DNA of 64,000 nucleotides from a bacterium (GCA_035307765.1 DATGHU010000018.1:1-64000); one strand, 5' to 3'; shown: positions 1-8,934, numbered from the stretch's first letter. Numbers and translations are program-made. The notes: generated from the sequence alone by a model not told the origin.

Positions 1-402
1 CTCTACCAACCCTCCGTGAAGCTCCTCCGCAAGCAGCGCGTGGGCGCCCGGATCTGCCGCCAGTATGATCGCCCGCAAACGCCCTTCGATCGGCTCCTGG
101 CCTCAGGGGTCGGCGACCCGGCCGCCCTCCGCGCCTTGCAGCATCTGCGCGCTCGCCTGGATCCCTTTGCCCTGGCGGCCGCCATCGACCGCAAACTCCA
201 GCGGATCTATCGGCTCGCCAATCGTCGGCACAGCCCCCGCGCGACCCTGCCGCCCCCTGCCGTCAGCGCGCGCTTCACCCCACGCCCCCGTCACTGGAAC
301 AACGATTGGCTCTTCCCTGCCCGCCCGCACCGTCGCAGCCGCGCTGGGGCCCCGGTAAGAATTCAAATGACGCGACGATCCCCCTCCCGGTTAGATTCTT
401 AA
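1..402 (+). pseudogene. Transposase C-terminal fragment, truncated by the window edge
   Basis: The reading frame is open from base 1 (first codons L-Y-Q-P-S-V-K) to the TAA at 400-402, so only about 133 C-terminal residues are visible. The part around Q-Y-D-R-P-Q-T-P-F-D-R-L-L-A-S-G-V and the arginine-rich tail resemble the end of integrase-type (DDE) transposases common in soil metagenomes; this is recognition by eye, not a search. The stop lies just before a sequence that looks like an IS end (near 413). The 5' part, including any catalytic DDE residues, is outside the window, so integrity cannot be judged. Confidence 0.55.
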
Positions 403-413
403 ATGAGTTGACA
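1..413 (+). mobile_element. Right end of a first insertion sequence (left part outside window)
   Basis: The transposase fragment is followed by two copies of AAATGA-N3-GAC, at about 365-376 and 401-412, and then ..TTGACA. On the opposite strand this reads TGTCAACTCATTTAAG, a plausible IS terminus. Repeated terminal sub-sites are common in IS ends. The other end is not in the window, so the boundary at 413 is an inference. Confidence 0.45.
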
Positions 414-420
414 CGGCAAG

Positions 421-447
421 TGTACTGGTCCAGTAGATCCGAAAGAC
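421..447 (+). repeat. Left inverted repeat of the IS481-like element
   Basis: It starts TGTACTGGTC and ends GAAAGAC. It pairs with the reverse complement of 1537-1564 with five mismatches and one single-base gap, and is preceded directly by the GCAAG target duplication. Confidence 0.85.
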
Positions 448-456
448 TTGGCCTCC

Positions 457-1470
457 TCATGTGCGAGTCGGTTGCTGGCGCGCCTGCCAGCGGCGGAGGT
501 ACTCGTTCGGCGTGAGGTAGCCGAGCGCCTGGTGTGGGCGAAAGTTGTTATAGGTCTCTTCCCAGCGCCTGAGTAAGGCGTTGTGCTCCGCGAGGGACGC
601 CGGGATCTCCGTGAGACCACAAAACTCTTCCTGGTGCGTCCGGTGCGCCCGCTCCACGTGGCCATTGAGTTGGGGCGAGCGGGGGGGCAGCACGAAGAGG
701 GCGATCCCCCGCTCGGCGCAGGCCGCTTCAAACACCGCCTTAAACTCGGAGCCGCCATCGATCTGGAGGGCCCGGACGGGAAACCCAAAGCGGCCAAACT
801 CGTCGCGGAGCACCCGTTCGGCCGCCCGACTCGTCAACCGCGTGGGGGCGGCCAGCACATCCTTGCGGCTCACGATATCCCGGGCGGTGAAATGGACGCG
901 CCGGAGGCCGGGCAGCACTTCGATCGGGGTCGCGTCGATCTCGACCAGATCCCCCGGCTGCGCGGCGGTGTACCCCCACGGCAGCCGCTGCGCATAGGGC
1001 CGGGCGCGCCGGCGGCGCCAGCGGGCCTGTCCGGTCCGGACCACCGCCGGCTCCACGAGCTGGCCGTGAGCCCGCAGCCGCGTCAGCGTCCGGCCGACGG
1101 TCGACGCGGAGACCGTCCAGCCCTCGCGCCGCAGGATCACGCCCAATTTCTCCTTGCCCCACCGCGGATACCGTTCGCGCACCGCCCGAATCGCCGCCAC
1201 AAGAGCCGGGGGCATCTGGGGCTGCCGGACGGCATGCGGCCGACGGGTCCCCCAATCGTCTTCCAGACGCTCCAGCCGACGGGGCGCATAGCGGTGCCAC
1301 CAGCGGTAGAACGTCGCGGAACTGATCCCGAAGTGGCGGTAGGTCAACTAATTCCGGCCGTGGCTGAGATAGTACTCGATCCAGCGTAACCGCCGCGTGG
1401 CCGCACGGGAGACCGGAGGCGCCACCCGCATCCGCTGACCGCCTCGGAGCCGGCTCTGCACGATGTACAT
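457..1470 (-). pseudogene. IS481-like DDE transposase interrupted by an in-frame TAG
   Basis: From an ATG at 1470 the frame reads 40 residues (M-Y-I-V-Q-S-R-L..., ending Y-L-S-H-G-R-N), then meets TAG at 1348-1350 and continues in the same frame for 296 residues to 457. The pre-stop segment is the expected start of the N-terminal helix-turn-helix domain, which continues after the stop as T-Y-R-H-F-G-I-S-S-A-T-F-Y-R-W. The downstream part has an integrase core with D-A-T-P near residue 140, I-D-G-G-S-E-F near 195 and a final E within H-V-E-R-A-H-R-T; the tail holds the N-F-R-P-H-Q-A-L-G-Y motif. A TTG at 1347 could restart translation without the first HTH helices. The copy is probably inactive, or depends on readthrough. 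Confidence 0.85.
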
Positions 1471-1536
1471 GGGGCCAGTATAGCCATGCCCCAGTGGCCG
1501 GTAGTGGCGTCCTCGCCGTCCCACCACTCATGTAAG

Positions 1537-1564
1537 GTCCTCCGGATCTATCTGAACCTGTACA
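1537..1564 (-). repeat. Right inverted repeat of the IS481-like element
   Basis: Read on the minus strand it starts TGTACAGGTT and ends CGGAGGAC, matching the left repeat. It is followed directly by the second GCAAG copy at 1565-1569. Confidence 0.85.
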
Positions 1565-2248
1565 GCAAGGCCGAGGGATAGGAGATAGACTAGCCCCAAA
1601 CGCTCCCTACCTGTCTCGAGAAGATGGCTGGATATCAAAACATCCGCCTCGTGTTGTGGACAACGAGTGAAAGGGCCGTTGCTTGAACGGCACGAAAGGC
1701 TCTTTACAGGCGGGCATTCTACTTGACACTGGGAGATATTTGGATACCTATATCTCCGGAAGAATCTTAAAGTAGGAAACCCCCTCTTGCATCAAGCGAC
1801 TCGGCCTTCGGCTACATCTCTCCAAGGAATCGCGCCTAAGGGCCAGCTCGCACGCGACTTTCATTAGCCGCAGACCTGATCGCGGGTTGCGATCATGCCC
1901 CCGCGTGCCAGCAGCATCGCTGTCGCTGACGACGTCCGCCCAGCGATTGACGTTCGCCTGCCAACGTTGCCCGATGACACTCGCCGGTCGGGGACGCTAG
2001 CATGGATCCCCGTCGCCCATCTGGCCAAGCGTTGTGAAGCAACATCAGGTGCTTTCTAGTTTGACTGTAGTTCCATCTTTGCACCAACCATCTTATTGGC
2101 TACGGACATCGTACGCGCAGGGCAACTATTTGACTTCGATGCTCGTCACGCCCGAGGCGTGATCTCAGTCACAGTGCTCACACGGTTTTGCCTCTGGTCA
2201 AGCACTCGCAAGCGGCGGGCTGACTGCCCGGTGGCACACCAGAGTCGC
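1565..2248. other. Gene-poor stretch after the insertion sequence
   Basis: I see no convincing coding frame, RNA gene or strong repeat here. Base composition is visibly less GC-rich than the region beyond 10 kb. It lies downstream of the minus-strand gene ending at 2249. Confidence 0.5.
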
Positions 2249-2821
2249 TCACTCGTAGGTGCCACAGCCGCCTCCGGGCGCCGCGGCCTGCGGGACCGTA
2301 AGGCCGCCAAAAACCGCATCTTTGATGAGCCACTTGTCATTGACCTGAGAGAGAGTGGCCGTGGTCGCCTCCTCTGCTTTTACTTCCATCGTCGTTAAGT
2401 CGACGTAGTAGGATTCGAAGTACAGATGGGCTTGCGTGCCTTGGACATTAACGCGGATCGTTGGTGAAAATGTCAGCGCTATCCAGTGATCTGTCGTGAA
2501 GGCTCCGTAACGCGTCGCAAACCAGCCTCGGATCTGACTCTTGCCCCTGTATCGATAGATATCGCCGACGGAGAGTGTTGCGCCGTCAGCCCAGATGGAC
2601 ATCATCAGATCCAGATTCTTGGTACTCGCAGCGCGATCGAAGGTGGCCTGCACGTCACAAATCTGCGCAACATGCCCAAGATCTGTCCGAGCAGCAGCAA
2701 CCCCGAGGAGAGGTACGCTCACTACGGGATCACCACGCGCTACTACCGGGTCCATCAAGGTTGCTGACACGCTAATCGCCGCAACCGTCGCAAAGAACAA
2801 TACCGTTACATACCGACTCAT
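2249..2821 (-). CDS. Secreted SnoaL/NTF2-like protein
   Basis: A 190-residue protein with a hydrophobic N-terminus (residues about 5-28: V-T-V-L-F-F-A-T-V-A-A-I-S-V-S-A) that looks like a signal peptide. The rest resembles the SnoaL-like/NTF2 fold: F-D-R-A-A-S-T-K-N-L-D-L-M-M-S-I-W-A-D-G-A near the start of the domain, then G-K-S-Q-I-R-G-W-F and W-L-I-K-D-A-V-F-G at the end. Such domains bind small ligands or act as non-catalytic modules, so no reaction can be assigned. Its start overlaps the stop of the upstream gene by four bases (ATGA), so the two are probably co-translated. The C-terminus is glycine- and cysteine-containing (G-G-G-C-G-T-Y-E). Confidence 0.7.
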   Translation of the reverse strand: MSRYVTVLFFATVAAISVSATLMDPVVARGDPVVSVPLLGVAAARTDLGHVAQICDVQATFDRAASTKNLDLMMSIWADGATLSVGDIYRYRGKSQIRGWFATRYGAFTTDHWIALTFSPTIRVNVQGTQAHLYFESYYVDLTTMEVKAEEATTATLSQVNDKWLIKDAVFGGLTVPQAAAPGGGCGTYE

Positions 2822-3345
2822 CTTTGTCCGCCTCCTCGCCCGTCACGAGCCGGGTATGAGTGTGTGATGAACGCCGGCTCGCGCCCTGACCGCGCCGCGC
2901 CAAACGGATTGAATACGGCGATAGTCTGAATAATGGCGTTTGGGAACCACCCTAAGATACGAAACGCGACGCCTCGGTCCTCATACACGAGCCAATAGGC
3001 GGTCACTTGAGGATACCGAGGATCCTCGTAGATCCGGGCCGGTCTGCCAAACGTTCGCAAAACCGGCCCAGCGAATAGACCAACCTGAATCTTGTCGGAA
3101 ATGAGACAGCCGCCACCCCAGTTAGTCTGAAGCGACATCGCACGTCCGGACGGGTCGTAGGTGGCGCTGACCGGACATAGCGCTGTGCGGTTGACCGCAT
3201 CAATCACAGGCCGACTCATCCCGACGAGTGCACGACCAATCCGTAGGCTTGGCACAATGAATTGCGGGTTTTGGCCCGGTGATAGTGTCGCGCCAGCGGG
3301 GGTTGATACTACAAGCGCAAGGATGAAGCTCACCAGAAGACGCAT
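2818..3345 (-). CDS. Putative secreted protein of unknown function
   Basis: A 175-residue protein beginning M-R-L-L-V-S-F-I-L-A-L-V-V-S-T-P-A-G-A, a typical cleavable signal peptide with a probable site after A-G-A (about residue 19). The mature part has two cysteines (A-L-C-P-V and G-G-C-L-I) that could form a disulfide, and the pattern G-M-S-R-P-V-I-D-A-V-N seen in small bacterial periplasmic proteins. I do not recognise a family. It is the first gene of a two-gene unit and overlaps the SnoaL-like gene by four bases. Composition is less GC-rich than the window's core genes. Confidence 0.6.
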   Translation of the reverse strand: MRLLVSFILALVVSTPAGATLSPGQNPQFIVPSLRIGRALVGMSRPVIDAVNRTALCPVSATYDPSGRAMSLQTNWGGGCLISDKIQVGLFAGPVLRTFGRPARIYEDPRYPQVTAYWLVYEDRGVAFRILGWFPNAIIQTIAVFNPFGAARSGREPAFITHSYPARDGRGGGQR

Positions 3346-3454
3346 CTGCGCGCACCCCCCTTCCGTGCTCCCCTCTGAGACTAAGGGACGCCGGGAGGCG
3401 CGCCATCCTGGAGACCCTATATAGGATGTGGGTTCTTGCGAGAAGTACGAGAAG

Positions 3455-6019
3455 CTAACGATCGCTCGTTGAGGTATGAGGTGACGGCGAAGGAATGCGT
3501 AATCCGTGCTCGACCGCCCAGGCGGCGATCTGTGCCCGCGAGTTGAATCCCAGCTTGTTGAGAATATGCTGCACGTGAGCCTCCGCCGTACCCTCGGTGA
3601 TCGAGAGATGAGCGGCGATCACTCGATTTGTCTTCCCTTCGGCGATGAGGGCCACCACCTCTCGCTCGCGGGGGGCAAGAACGCCGCGACGAGTTGATTC
3701 CATTTTCAGATGCCCTGGGGATCTTAGCGACTGTGTTTTCTCTGCCCCAACCGCGTATTCGATCGCGGCATCGAGGCCCATCCTTCGGCCCTCTGCCCAG
3801 TGACTCTCAAACAATTCCTCGCCTAGTGCCACTCGCGCGGCGGCCTTTTGCCGTTCGTCATCAGCTGGGTCGAGGCGCCAACGTATCAGGTGAGGCCCGA
3901 GTGATGCCTCCGCGGCACCGAACAACTTGGCCGCCCTTTGATAGTCTTTTTGGGAAGATGCCAGGCGGGCCAGGCCATATAAGGGAACCGCGAGACGTGG
4001 CTTATCTCCGACCTCCTGTCGTAGCGTGATGCATTCCCGGTACAATCTCATTGCGCGCCCTACGTGTCCCTTGGCCGACGCTACATCCGCTAATCCGCAG
4101 AGCAGAGTCGTTATATGGTATTTGTCGCCCACCTGCTGCGCCATTTCCAACGCCTCATCCAGAAGTGCTGTGGCTTTGTCGTAGTCACCTCGTCTTCGCG
4201 CAATGGTTCCGAGGCTGTCTAGCAGATAGGAAAGCGTGTGCGTACTGCCGGCTTCTCGGCAAAGGGACAGGCTTTCTTGGAGGAGTTTCATTGCACGGCC
4301 ATCGTCGCCCTGAAGAAGCGCGCCGTCACCCGCGCACATGAGTGACCAGCCGATTCCCCAAGTATCGCGCGCCGCCCGGAAATGAGCCACACTTTCTTCG
4401 AACATTTCGGTCGCCCGAGCGAAATCGCCCTGCCCTTCCAGCACGTGCGCCAGATGATGGAGCGCGTAAGCAGTCCCTGGGGGATCTTGCAATTGTCGAA
4501 ACAAGACAAGAGCGTCCTGAAGCAGCCCCTTCCCGGTAACGTCACCTAAACGCCACGCAAACATCCCGGCCCCGCAAAGCGCCCACGCACGTTCAGGCAG
4601 CAGCGGTGCGCGGGTGGCGGCGAGCGCTCCTTCCAGCCATTCGCGGCCCTCCGCAAAATAGCCGCGCATAAACCAAAACTGATGTAGGGTGACCGCCAAC
4701 CGAAGCCGCACGTCAGGATCCGCGGCGTCAATTTTACCAAACCCCAACGCTACACGAAGGTTATCATGCTCTTTCTCTAGCCGCTCCAGCCATGTGATTT
4801 GTCCCGGACCGTGTAACTCGCTATTGGCCCGCTCCGCGAAACGGAGGTACCAGTCTCGATGCCGTCGCTGCACCTCGGTTTCTTCTCCCGATTCTGTGAG
4901 ACGATCGTGGCTATATTGGCGAATAGTTTCCAGCAATCGATACCGTGCAATGCGACCACGCGTTTCCGCAGTCACAAGAGACTTATCCACCAATTGCGTC
5001 AGCAGGTCCAGGATGTTCGAGGCTTCGACGCCACCACCCGTGCAGATCGCTTCAGCCGCCTCCAACGCCCACCCGCCAGAAAACACGGAGAGGCGACAAA
5101 GAACCGCCCGCTCTGGTTCGGAGAGCAGATCGTAGCTCCAGTCCATGGTTGCGCGCAAGGTCTGCTGGCGGGGCAGGGTCTGTCTCGTCCCCGCCGTGAG
5201 CAGCCGGAAGCGATCGTGCAGCCGCGCCGCGATCTGCTCGACCGAGAGCATCCGTACTCGGGCCGCTGCAAACTCGATGGCGAGCGGCATGCCGTCCAGC
5301 CGCACGCAAATCTCAATGATGGCCGGAGCGCTGCGCTCTGTCACAGCAAACCTGGGTTGACTGAACGTCGCTCGCTCGGTGAAGAGCCGAATAGCATCGT
5401 ACTCGGTGAGTTGCGCTGGAGATAGCGGGCGCTGAACATCGGGGTGGCGGAGCGGCGGGACGCGGTATGTCAACTCGCCCTCACCCCCCAATGCTTCCCG
5501 GCTTGTCGCCAATATTCGAGTAGTGGCGCACGCCCGCAACACAGTCTCAATCAGGCGTTGGCACGCTGCCCGGAGGTGTTCACAGTTATCCAGGAGCAGA
5601 AGTACAGTTTTGGTCCGCAGGAAGCTTGTCAGAGTTTCGATCAACGGGCGTTTGGGCTGCTCAGGAACGTCGAGCGCCGAAGCCACAGCCTTTGGAATGA
5701 ACGCAGGGTCCGAAAGGGAAGCCAACTCGACGAACCACGCGCCATCAGGGTATTGCTCAACGAGATCGGCCGCGACCTGGAGAGCCAGTCGCGTCTTGCC
5801 GCACCCACCTGATCCTGTCAGCGTGAGCAGACGCGTCGTGCCGAGCAATCGTTTGATCTCCGCGGTTTCCTGCTCGCGGCCGATGAAGCTAGTGAGCTGG
5901 GTCGGGAGGTTGTGACCATGCTGGACAGGTGGCGGGGGCATAGACACATCACGCCGACTGGGCTTCGGCTGCTTCTCTGTCGACTTCTTCGCGACCCGCC
6001 TCTTGGGCCGACGAGCCAT
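3455..6019 (-). CDS. LuxR-family regulator with AAA/NB-ARC ATPase and TPR-like repeats
   Basis: An 854-residue signal-transduction ATPase. Residues 1-25 are strongly basic. A STAND/NB-ARC-type ATPase follows, with Walker A G-S-G-G-C-G-K-T (69-76) and Walker B L-L-L-L-D-N-C-E-H-L (140-149), then a winged-helix-like part to about residue 400. Residues about 430-740 are helical repeats of TPR type (A-Y-A-L-H-H-L-A-H-V-L and similar). The C-terminal HTH of LuxR/GerE type is at about 781-834 (P-R-E-R-E-V-V-A-L-I-A-E-G-K-T-N). This family binds DNA after inducer-dependent ATPase-driven oligomerisation; the inducer is unknown. It lies 109 bp upstream of the two secreted-protein genes on the same strand, which makes them candidate targets. 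Confidence 0.85.
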   Translation of the reverse strand: MARRPKRRVAKKSTEKQPKPSRRDVSMPPPPVQHGHNLPTQLTSFIGREQETAEIKRLLGTTRLLTLTGSGGCGKTRLALQVAADLVEQYPDGAWFVELASLSDPAFIPKAVASALDVPEQPKRPLIETLTSFLRTKTVLLLLDNCEHLRAACQRLIETVLRACATTRILATSREALGGEGELTYRVPPLRHPDVQRPLSPAQLTEYDAIRLFTERATFSQPRFAVTERSAPAIIEICVRLDGMPLAIEFAAARVRMLSVEQIAARLHDRFRLLTAGTRQTLPRQQTLRATMDWSYDLLSEPERAVLCRLSVFSGGWALEAAEAICTGGGVEASNILDLLTQLVDKSLVTAETRGRIARYRLLETIRQYSHDRLTESGEETEVQRRHRDWYLRFAERANSELHGPGQITWLERLEKEHDNLRVALGFGKIDAADPDVRLRLAVTLHQFWFMRGYFAEGREWLEGALAATRAPLLPERAWALCGAGMFAWRLGDVTGKGLLQDALVLFRQLQDPPGTAYALHHLAHVLEGQGDFARATEMFEESVAHFRAARDTWGIGWSLMCAGDGALLQGDDGRAMKLLQESLSLCREAGSTHTLSYLLDSLGTIARRRGDYDKATALLDEALEMAQQVGDKYHITTLLCGLADVASAKGHVGRAMRLYRECITLRQEVGDKPRLAVPLYGLARLASSQKDYQRAAKLFGAAEASLGPHLIRWRLDPADDERQKAAARVALGEELFESHWAEGRRMGLDAAIEYAVGAEKTQSLRSPGHLKMESTRRGVLAPREREVVALIAEGKTNRVIAAHLSITEGTAEAHVQHILNKLGFNSRAQIAAWAVEHGLRIPSPSPHTSTSDR

Positions 6020-6140
6020 TCGTCAGCCTCCGTGAACCAAGAATCACCCTCAACGTTGGACTTTGCGCTTCGGCAGATAGGCAGCGCGGTCCTTGCAAGT
6101 CTACGCGACCACGATTAGAGCGTGCGACCTGGCGGGTCGT

Positions 6141-6156
6141 GTTGACCTGTTGACCT
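6141..6156. repeat. Tandem 8-bp repeat GTTGACCT
   Basis: Two perfect adjacent copies of GTTGACCT lie about 125 bp upstream of the LuxR-type gene start. They could be an operator or coincidental; no promoter hexamers could be assigned with confidence around them. Confidence 0.35.
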
Positions 6157-6221
6157 CAGAAGTAGTAATGTCTGACTATATTATCGAGACTTTTCGTCAG
6201 GGTTTTGTGTCCCCTTATCTC

Positions 6222-6649
6222 CTAATCCCCGGTCTTGGTGCCTGCAGGCTGTACTGCTGTACTACAGTACCTGGCTTGAGGGTGTGTGACAGCCTTCTGG
6301 CAAACCCGGCAGACATGGGTGCCCCTGCGCTTTCGCTCCTCCAGATAGAGGAAGCAGCCCCCGAGATCATCCTCGGGACATGCGATGTACCATTGTCGAA
6401 GTGATTCCGGGTCCGGGCTACCGCTAAAGCGGACAGCGCTGTTTTGTGACTGGGCCGTGGTGTGGCACGCCTCACGCGGATGCGCTCGACCGTCTTTAGA
6501 TCGAGCCCAACCTTTCTAGCGATCTCTCTCGGTGAGAGGTCCCGCAGCGCGGGCAGAACCTGGGCTTCGAACGAATCGCGGCGAGGGTCACGGTACTCTG
6601 TGAGCACTTTGTCCGAATCATGGACAAGCCCAAAGTCACGCTCCTCCAA
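6222..6649 (-). pseudogene. Broken gene: helix-turn-helix protein with a cysteine-rich (zinc-ribbon-like) tail
   Basis: In one minus-strand frame, from a TTG at 6649, residues read L-S-P-R-E-I-A-R-K-V-G-L-D-L-K-T-V-E-R-I-R, a clear helix-turn-helix. About 25 codons later coherence moves to another frame, which reads W-Y-I-A-C-P-E-D-D-L-G-G-C-F and then T-H-V-C-R-V-C-Q-K and R-Y-C before a TAG at 6222-6224. The CX7C...CXXC...C spacing suggests a zinc ribbon. One frameshift between about 6400 and 6470 would join the two parts. There is no good upstream start and a stop lies just before the TTG, so the 5' end is probably also lost. The intact protein was probably a DNA-binding accessory protein; its role is unknown. 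Confidence 0.5.
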
Positions 6650-6808
6650 GTAATTGGATTAGGAGATGGGAGGTCTCGAAAACTCCTATCCGTCACGTGC
6701 GATTGAGAGCCGCACGGGAACATCCCCGAGCTGGACAACTGGCGAGTTGATCCCGGAAGGGAAACTCGCTCTCCTCGAAACGGAGCGCCGTTCATTCCAG
6801 CGCTTGAA

Positions 6809-7756
6809 CTACGGCTCAAACAGATCCCCCGCTAAATACTTCAGCCCGGTGTCGACGGCAACGGTCGCAACGACGCGCCCCGGCCCGAGCTCCTGGGCCA
6901 ATTGGAGTGCCCCCGCGACATTCATCCCCGTCGAGGTTCCGGCAAAAATGCCTTCGTCTCGTGCCAACCGTCGCGCTGTGCGTCGTGCCTCCGACTCGTC
7001 AATTCCTCGTGCTTCGTCATAGTAGTGGGCATCGAGGAGAGGCGGGAGAAACCCGGCCCCAGCGCCCTCGATCCTGTGCGACCCAGCGATCCCTGTCGAG
7101 ATGACCGCGGAGGTGGCTGGCTCAAGAGCGACAATTCGCGTCGGGCTGCCCGACGTGCGCAGAGCTCTGGCGACCCCCATCAGCATTCCCGCCGTACCTA
7201 CGCCACCGCAAAAGGCGTGAATCGGGCCTCCGACCTGCCTCAAGAGTTCCTGTCCTATCTTTTCATAGCCCTTGCGCGAATCGCCGTTGTGGAACTGGTC
7301 GGTCCAATAGACGTTATCCGAGGCCCCGAGGTCCTTAGCCCTACTGATCATGCTCTGGATCAAGTCCTTGGTAATTTTCCCCCCCTCACTCCGGACGATT
7401 TCCAGGTCTGCGCCGAACGCTCGCATTGTCTGGAGTTTCTCTCGGGCAAAGGCGTCGGAGGAAACCGCCTTGAATGGGTATCCCTTCACCGCGCAAACCA
7501 AGGCCAACGAGGAACCAGTACTCCCGCCCGTGGCTTCCACGACCGTCATCCCCTGGTGGAGATCGCCTCTCGCCTCGGCCTCCTCAATCATCGCCAACGC
7601 CAAGCGGTCCTTGTAGGACCCCGTCGGGCTAAAGAATTCAAGTTTCACCAGGACTTGGGCACTATTTGGCGGCACGATCTTATTCAGGGGGACGACCGGT
7701 GTATTGCCAATCGCGTCGAGAACCGATGGGCGCGCGTTTGGGTGTCGATCCGTCAT
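6809..7756 (-). CDS. Cysteine synthase / cystathionine beta-synthase family PLP enzyme
   Basis: A 315-residue fold-type II PLP enzyme. I chose the ATG at 7756 (M-T-D-R-H-P-N-A-R), which has GGAGG nine bases upstream, over an upstream in-frame start. The family start V-L-D-A-I-G-N-T-P-V-V-P-L is followed by the PLP lysine in S-P-T-G-S-Y-K-D-R-L (about residue 46), the substrate loop E-A-T-G-G-S-T-G-S-S and the phosphate-binding loop G-G-V-G-T-A-G-M-L-M-G. The C-terminal F-A-G-T-S-T-G-M-N motif is present. Members make cysteine from O-acetylserine and sulfide or catalyse related beta-replacements. The loop differs from the usual T-S-G-N-T-G, so the exact substrate is open. It stands alone between other minus-strand genes. 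Confidence 0.85.
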   Translation of the reverse strand: MTDRHPNARPSVLDAIGNTPVVPLNKIVPPNSAQVLVKLEFFSPTGSYKDRLALAMIEEAEARGDLHQGMTVVEATGGSTGSSLALVCAVKGYPFKAVSSDAFAREKLQTMRAFGADLEIVRSEGGKITKDLIQSMISRAKDLGASDNVYWTDQFHNGDSRKGYEKIGQELLRQVGGPIHAFCGGVGTAGMLMGVARALRTSGSPTRIVALEPATSAVISTGIAGSHRIEGAGAGFLPPLLDAHYYDEARGIDESEARRTARRLARDEGIFAGTSTGMNVAGALQLAQELGPGRVVATVAVDTGLKYLAGDLFEP

Positions 7757-8055
7757 CAGAGATGGCCTCCTTGAGATTCTGCAGGCAAGCTTCTTCTCCA
7801 AATGGCAACAGTGCCCTTTCAACTCCTCCCATGCGTCGTGATTGCAGCCGGCAAATCACGCCACTGAATCCAAACAAGCCGGAAAGGATTTGAGCCGTGG
7901 CCGGAACTCTTCTGGGAGCGTTGCGTTTCCCATGACGATGGGGGGGTGTGCCGATCTATCTCAAGCAAGATTGGGGATCAGTGACTCGGAACTCTCCGAA
8001 GCATGCCGATCCGACTAAGTCCCGATCGCGCGACCTCTACGGTCCGCCGCCAGCA

Positions 8056-8529
8056 TCATCCTTGGTCATATGCCCGACGCAAGCCCTCGATGTCAATCTT
8101 GTTCATTTGAAGCATAGCCTTCATGACGTTCTTTGACTTCTCAGCATTCTTGTCCCGCATCATCGCGCCCAACACAGAAGGGATGATTTGCCACGACAGC
8201 CCATATTTGTCTCTCAACCAGCCGCATCGTTGCTTTTCACCGCCCTCAGAAAGCTTCTCCCAGAGCCCGTCGACTTCTGCTTGCGTCTCACAGTTCACGA
8301 AAAATGATATGGCCGGCGAGAAGGTAAACTGCGGTCCACCGTTCAGTGCGGAAAATTCCTGCCCATCGAGCTGGAATGTCGCGGCCATGACCGTGCCCTT
8401 CGGCCCCGGTCCTGCCTCACCATATCGAGTCAGGCTCGTGATCTTTGAGTTTTTGAAAATAGAAACATAGAAGTTCACCGCCTCTTCGGCGTTGCCGTCA
8501 AACCAGAGGAACGGGGTAATTTTTTGCAT
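8056..8529 (-). CDS. PhnB-like VOC family protein (3-demethylubiquinone methyltransferase-like domain)
   Basis: A 157-residue protein starting M-Q-K-I-T-P-F-L-W-F-D-G-N-A-E-E-A-V-N-F-Y, the hallmark of the PhnB/DUF1338-like branch of the vicinal oxygen chelate fold. Further markers are F-S-A-L-N-G-G-P and F-F-V-N-C-E-T-Q-A-E-V-D, and near the end G-L-S-W-Q-I-I-P. Members are often annotated as 3-demethylubiquinone-9 3-methyltransferase, but most lack a proven activity, so no reaction is claimed. It stands alone, on the same strand as the cysteine-synthase-like gene. Confidence 0.8.
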   Translation of the reverse strand: MQKITPFLWFDGNAEEAVNFYVSIFKNSKITSLTRYGEAGPGPKGTVMAATFQLDGQEFSALNGGPQFTFSPAISFFVNCETQAEVDGLWEKLSEGGEKQRCGWLRDKYGLSWQIIPSVLGAMMRDKNAEKSKNVMKAMLQMNKIDIEGLRRAYDQG

Positions 8530-8629
8530 GCGGCTCTCCCCCTTTACCGTTCGGACTGACAGCTGTATTTGACCAGGGCGGGCAGAGCGCCCACGAACAC
8601 GGATTAAGGCTGGTTGGGGAATTCACACC

Positions 8630-8785
8630 TCAGAAGAACTTCCATAGTCCGTACACGAAATAGTCAGCCATCACCCGCGTCAGGTAGAGAATGATCTTCA
8701 TGAGAATGTAGCTGAGTATCAACAGCCCCAAGAAGAACTTGACCCTGAACCGCAATTCGGAAGCAAGACCCTTCATTTGACTCAT
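8630..8785 (-). CDS. Possible small membrane protein, 51 residues
   Basis: Starting at the ATG at 8785 the frame encodes M-S-Q-M-K-G-L-A-S-E, a basic segment, then one long hydrophobic stretch (F-F-L-G-L-L-I-L-S-Y-I-L-M-K-I-I-L-Y-L) and an aromatic tail (Y-F-V-Y-G-L-W-K-F-F), ending TGA at 8630-8632. The positive-inside layout suits a single-pass membrane protein. There is no strong ribosome site, so this is only a candidate. Confidence 0.35.
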   Translation of the reverse strand: MSQMKGLASELRFRVKFFLGLLILSYILMKIILYLTRVMADYFVYGLWKFF

Positions 8786-8934
8786 GAAGCGGGGCCGCTA
8801 AACTCCCGCTTCGTGCCCCGCGCTTCGTCGCGGCCGGGCCATTGAGAGAGGCATGGGAGGACCACCCCGACCGCCGTTACGCATGAAGGTCCCGCGGTTG
8901 GTGCTCCGCCGGACGCAAGCGTGGCCCGTCATGC

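Larger units (their letters stand above)
421..1564 (-). mobile_element. Complete IS481-like insertion sequence, 1144 bp
   Basis: The element is bounded by imperfect inverted repeats at 421-447 and 1537-1564. Both begin TGTAC and share CAG, TAGATCCG and GAC blocks, with five substitutions and one indel. Immediately outside, GCAAG occurs at 416-420 and again at 1565-1569, a 5-bp target duplication. One transposase gene on the minus strand fills the element. The TGT terminus, size and single DDE transposase fit the IS481 family. The preserved duplication indicates a fairly recent insertion, a few bases beyond the presumed end of another IS. Confidence 0.85.

Noticed and set aside
457-1470. Two separate transposase ORFs with programmed frameshifting (orfAB type)
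   Set aside because: The pre- and post-stop parts are in the same frame, separated only by TAG, so this is a nonsense codon rather than a frameshift arrangement.
6650-6819. A possible group II intron domain V-like hairpin (GTGCG...CGCAC) near 6695
   Set aside because: Only five pairs match, conserved domain V bases are not in place and no reverse transcriptase or maturase is nearby.
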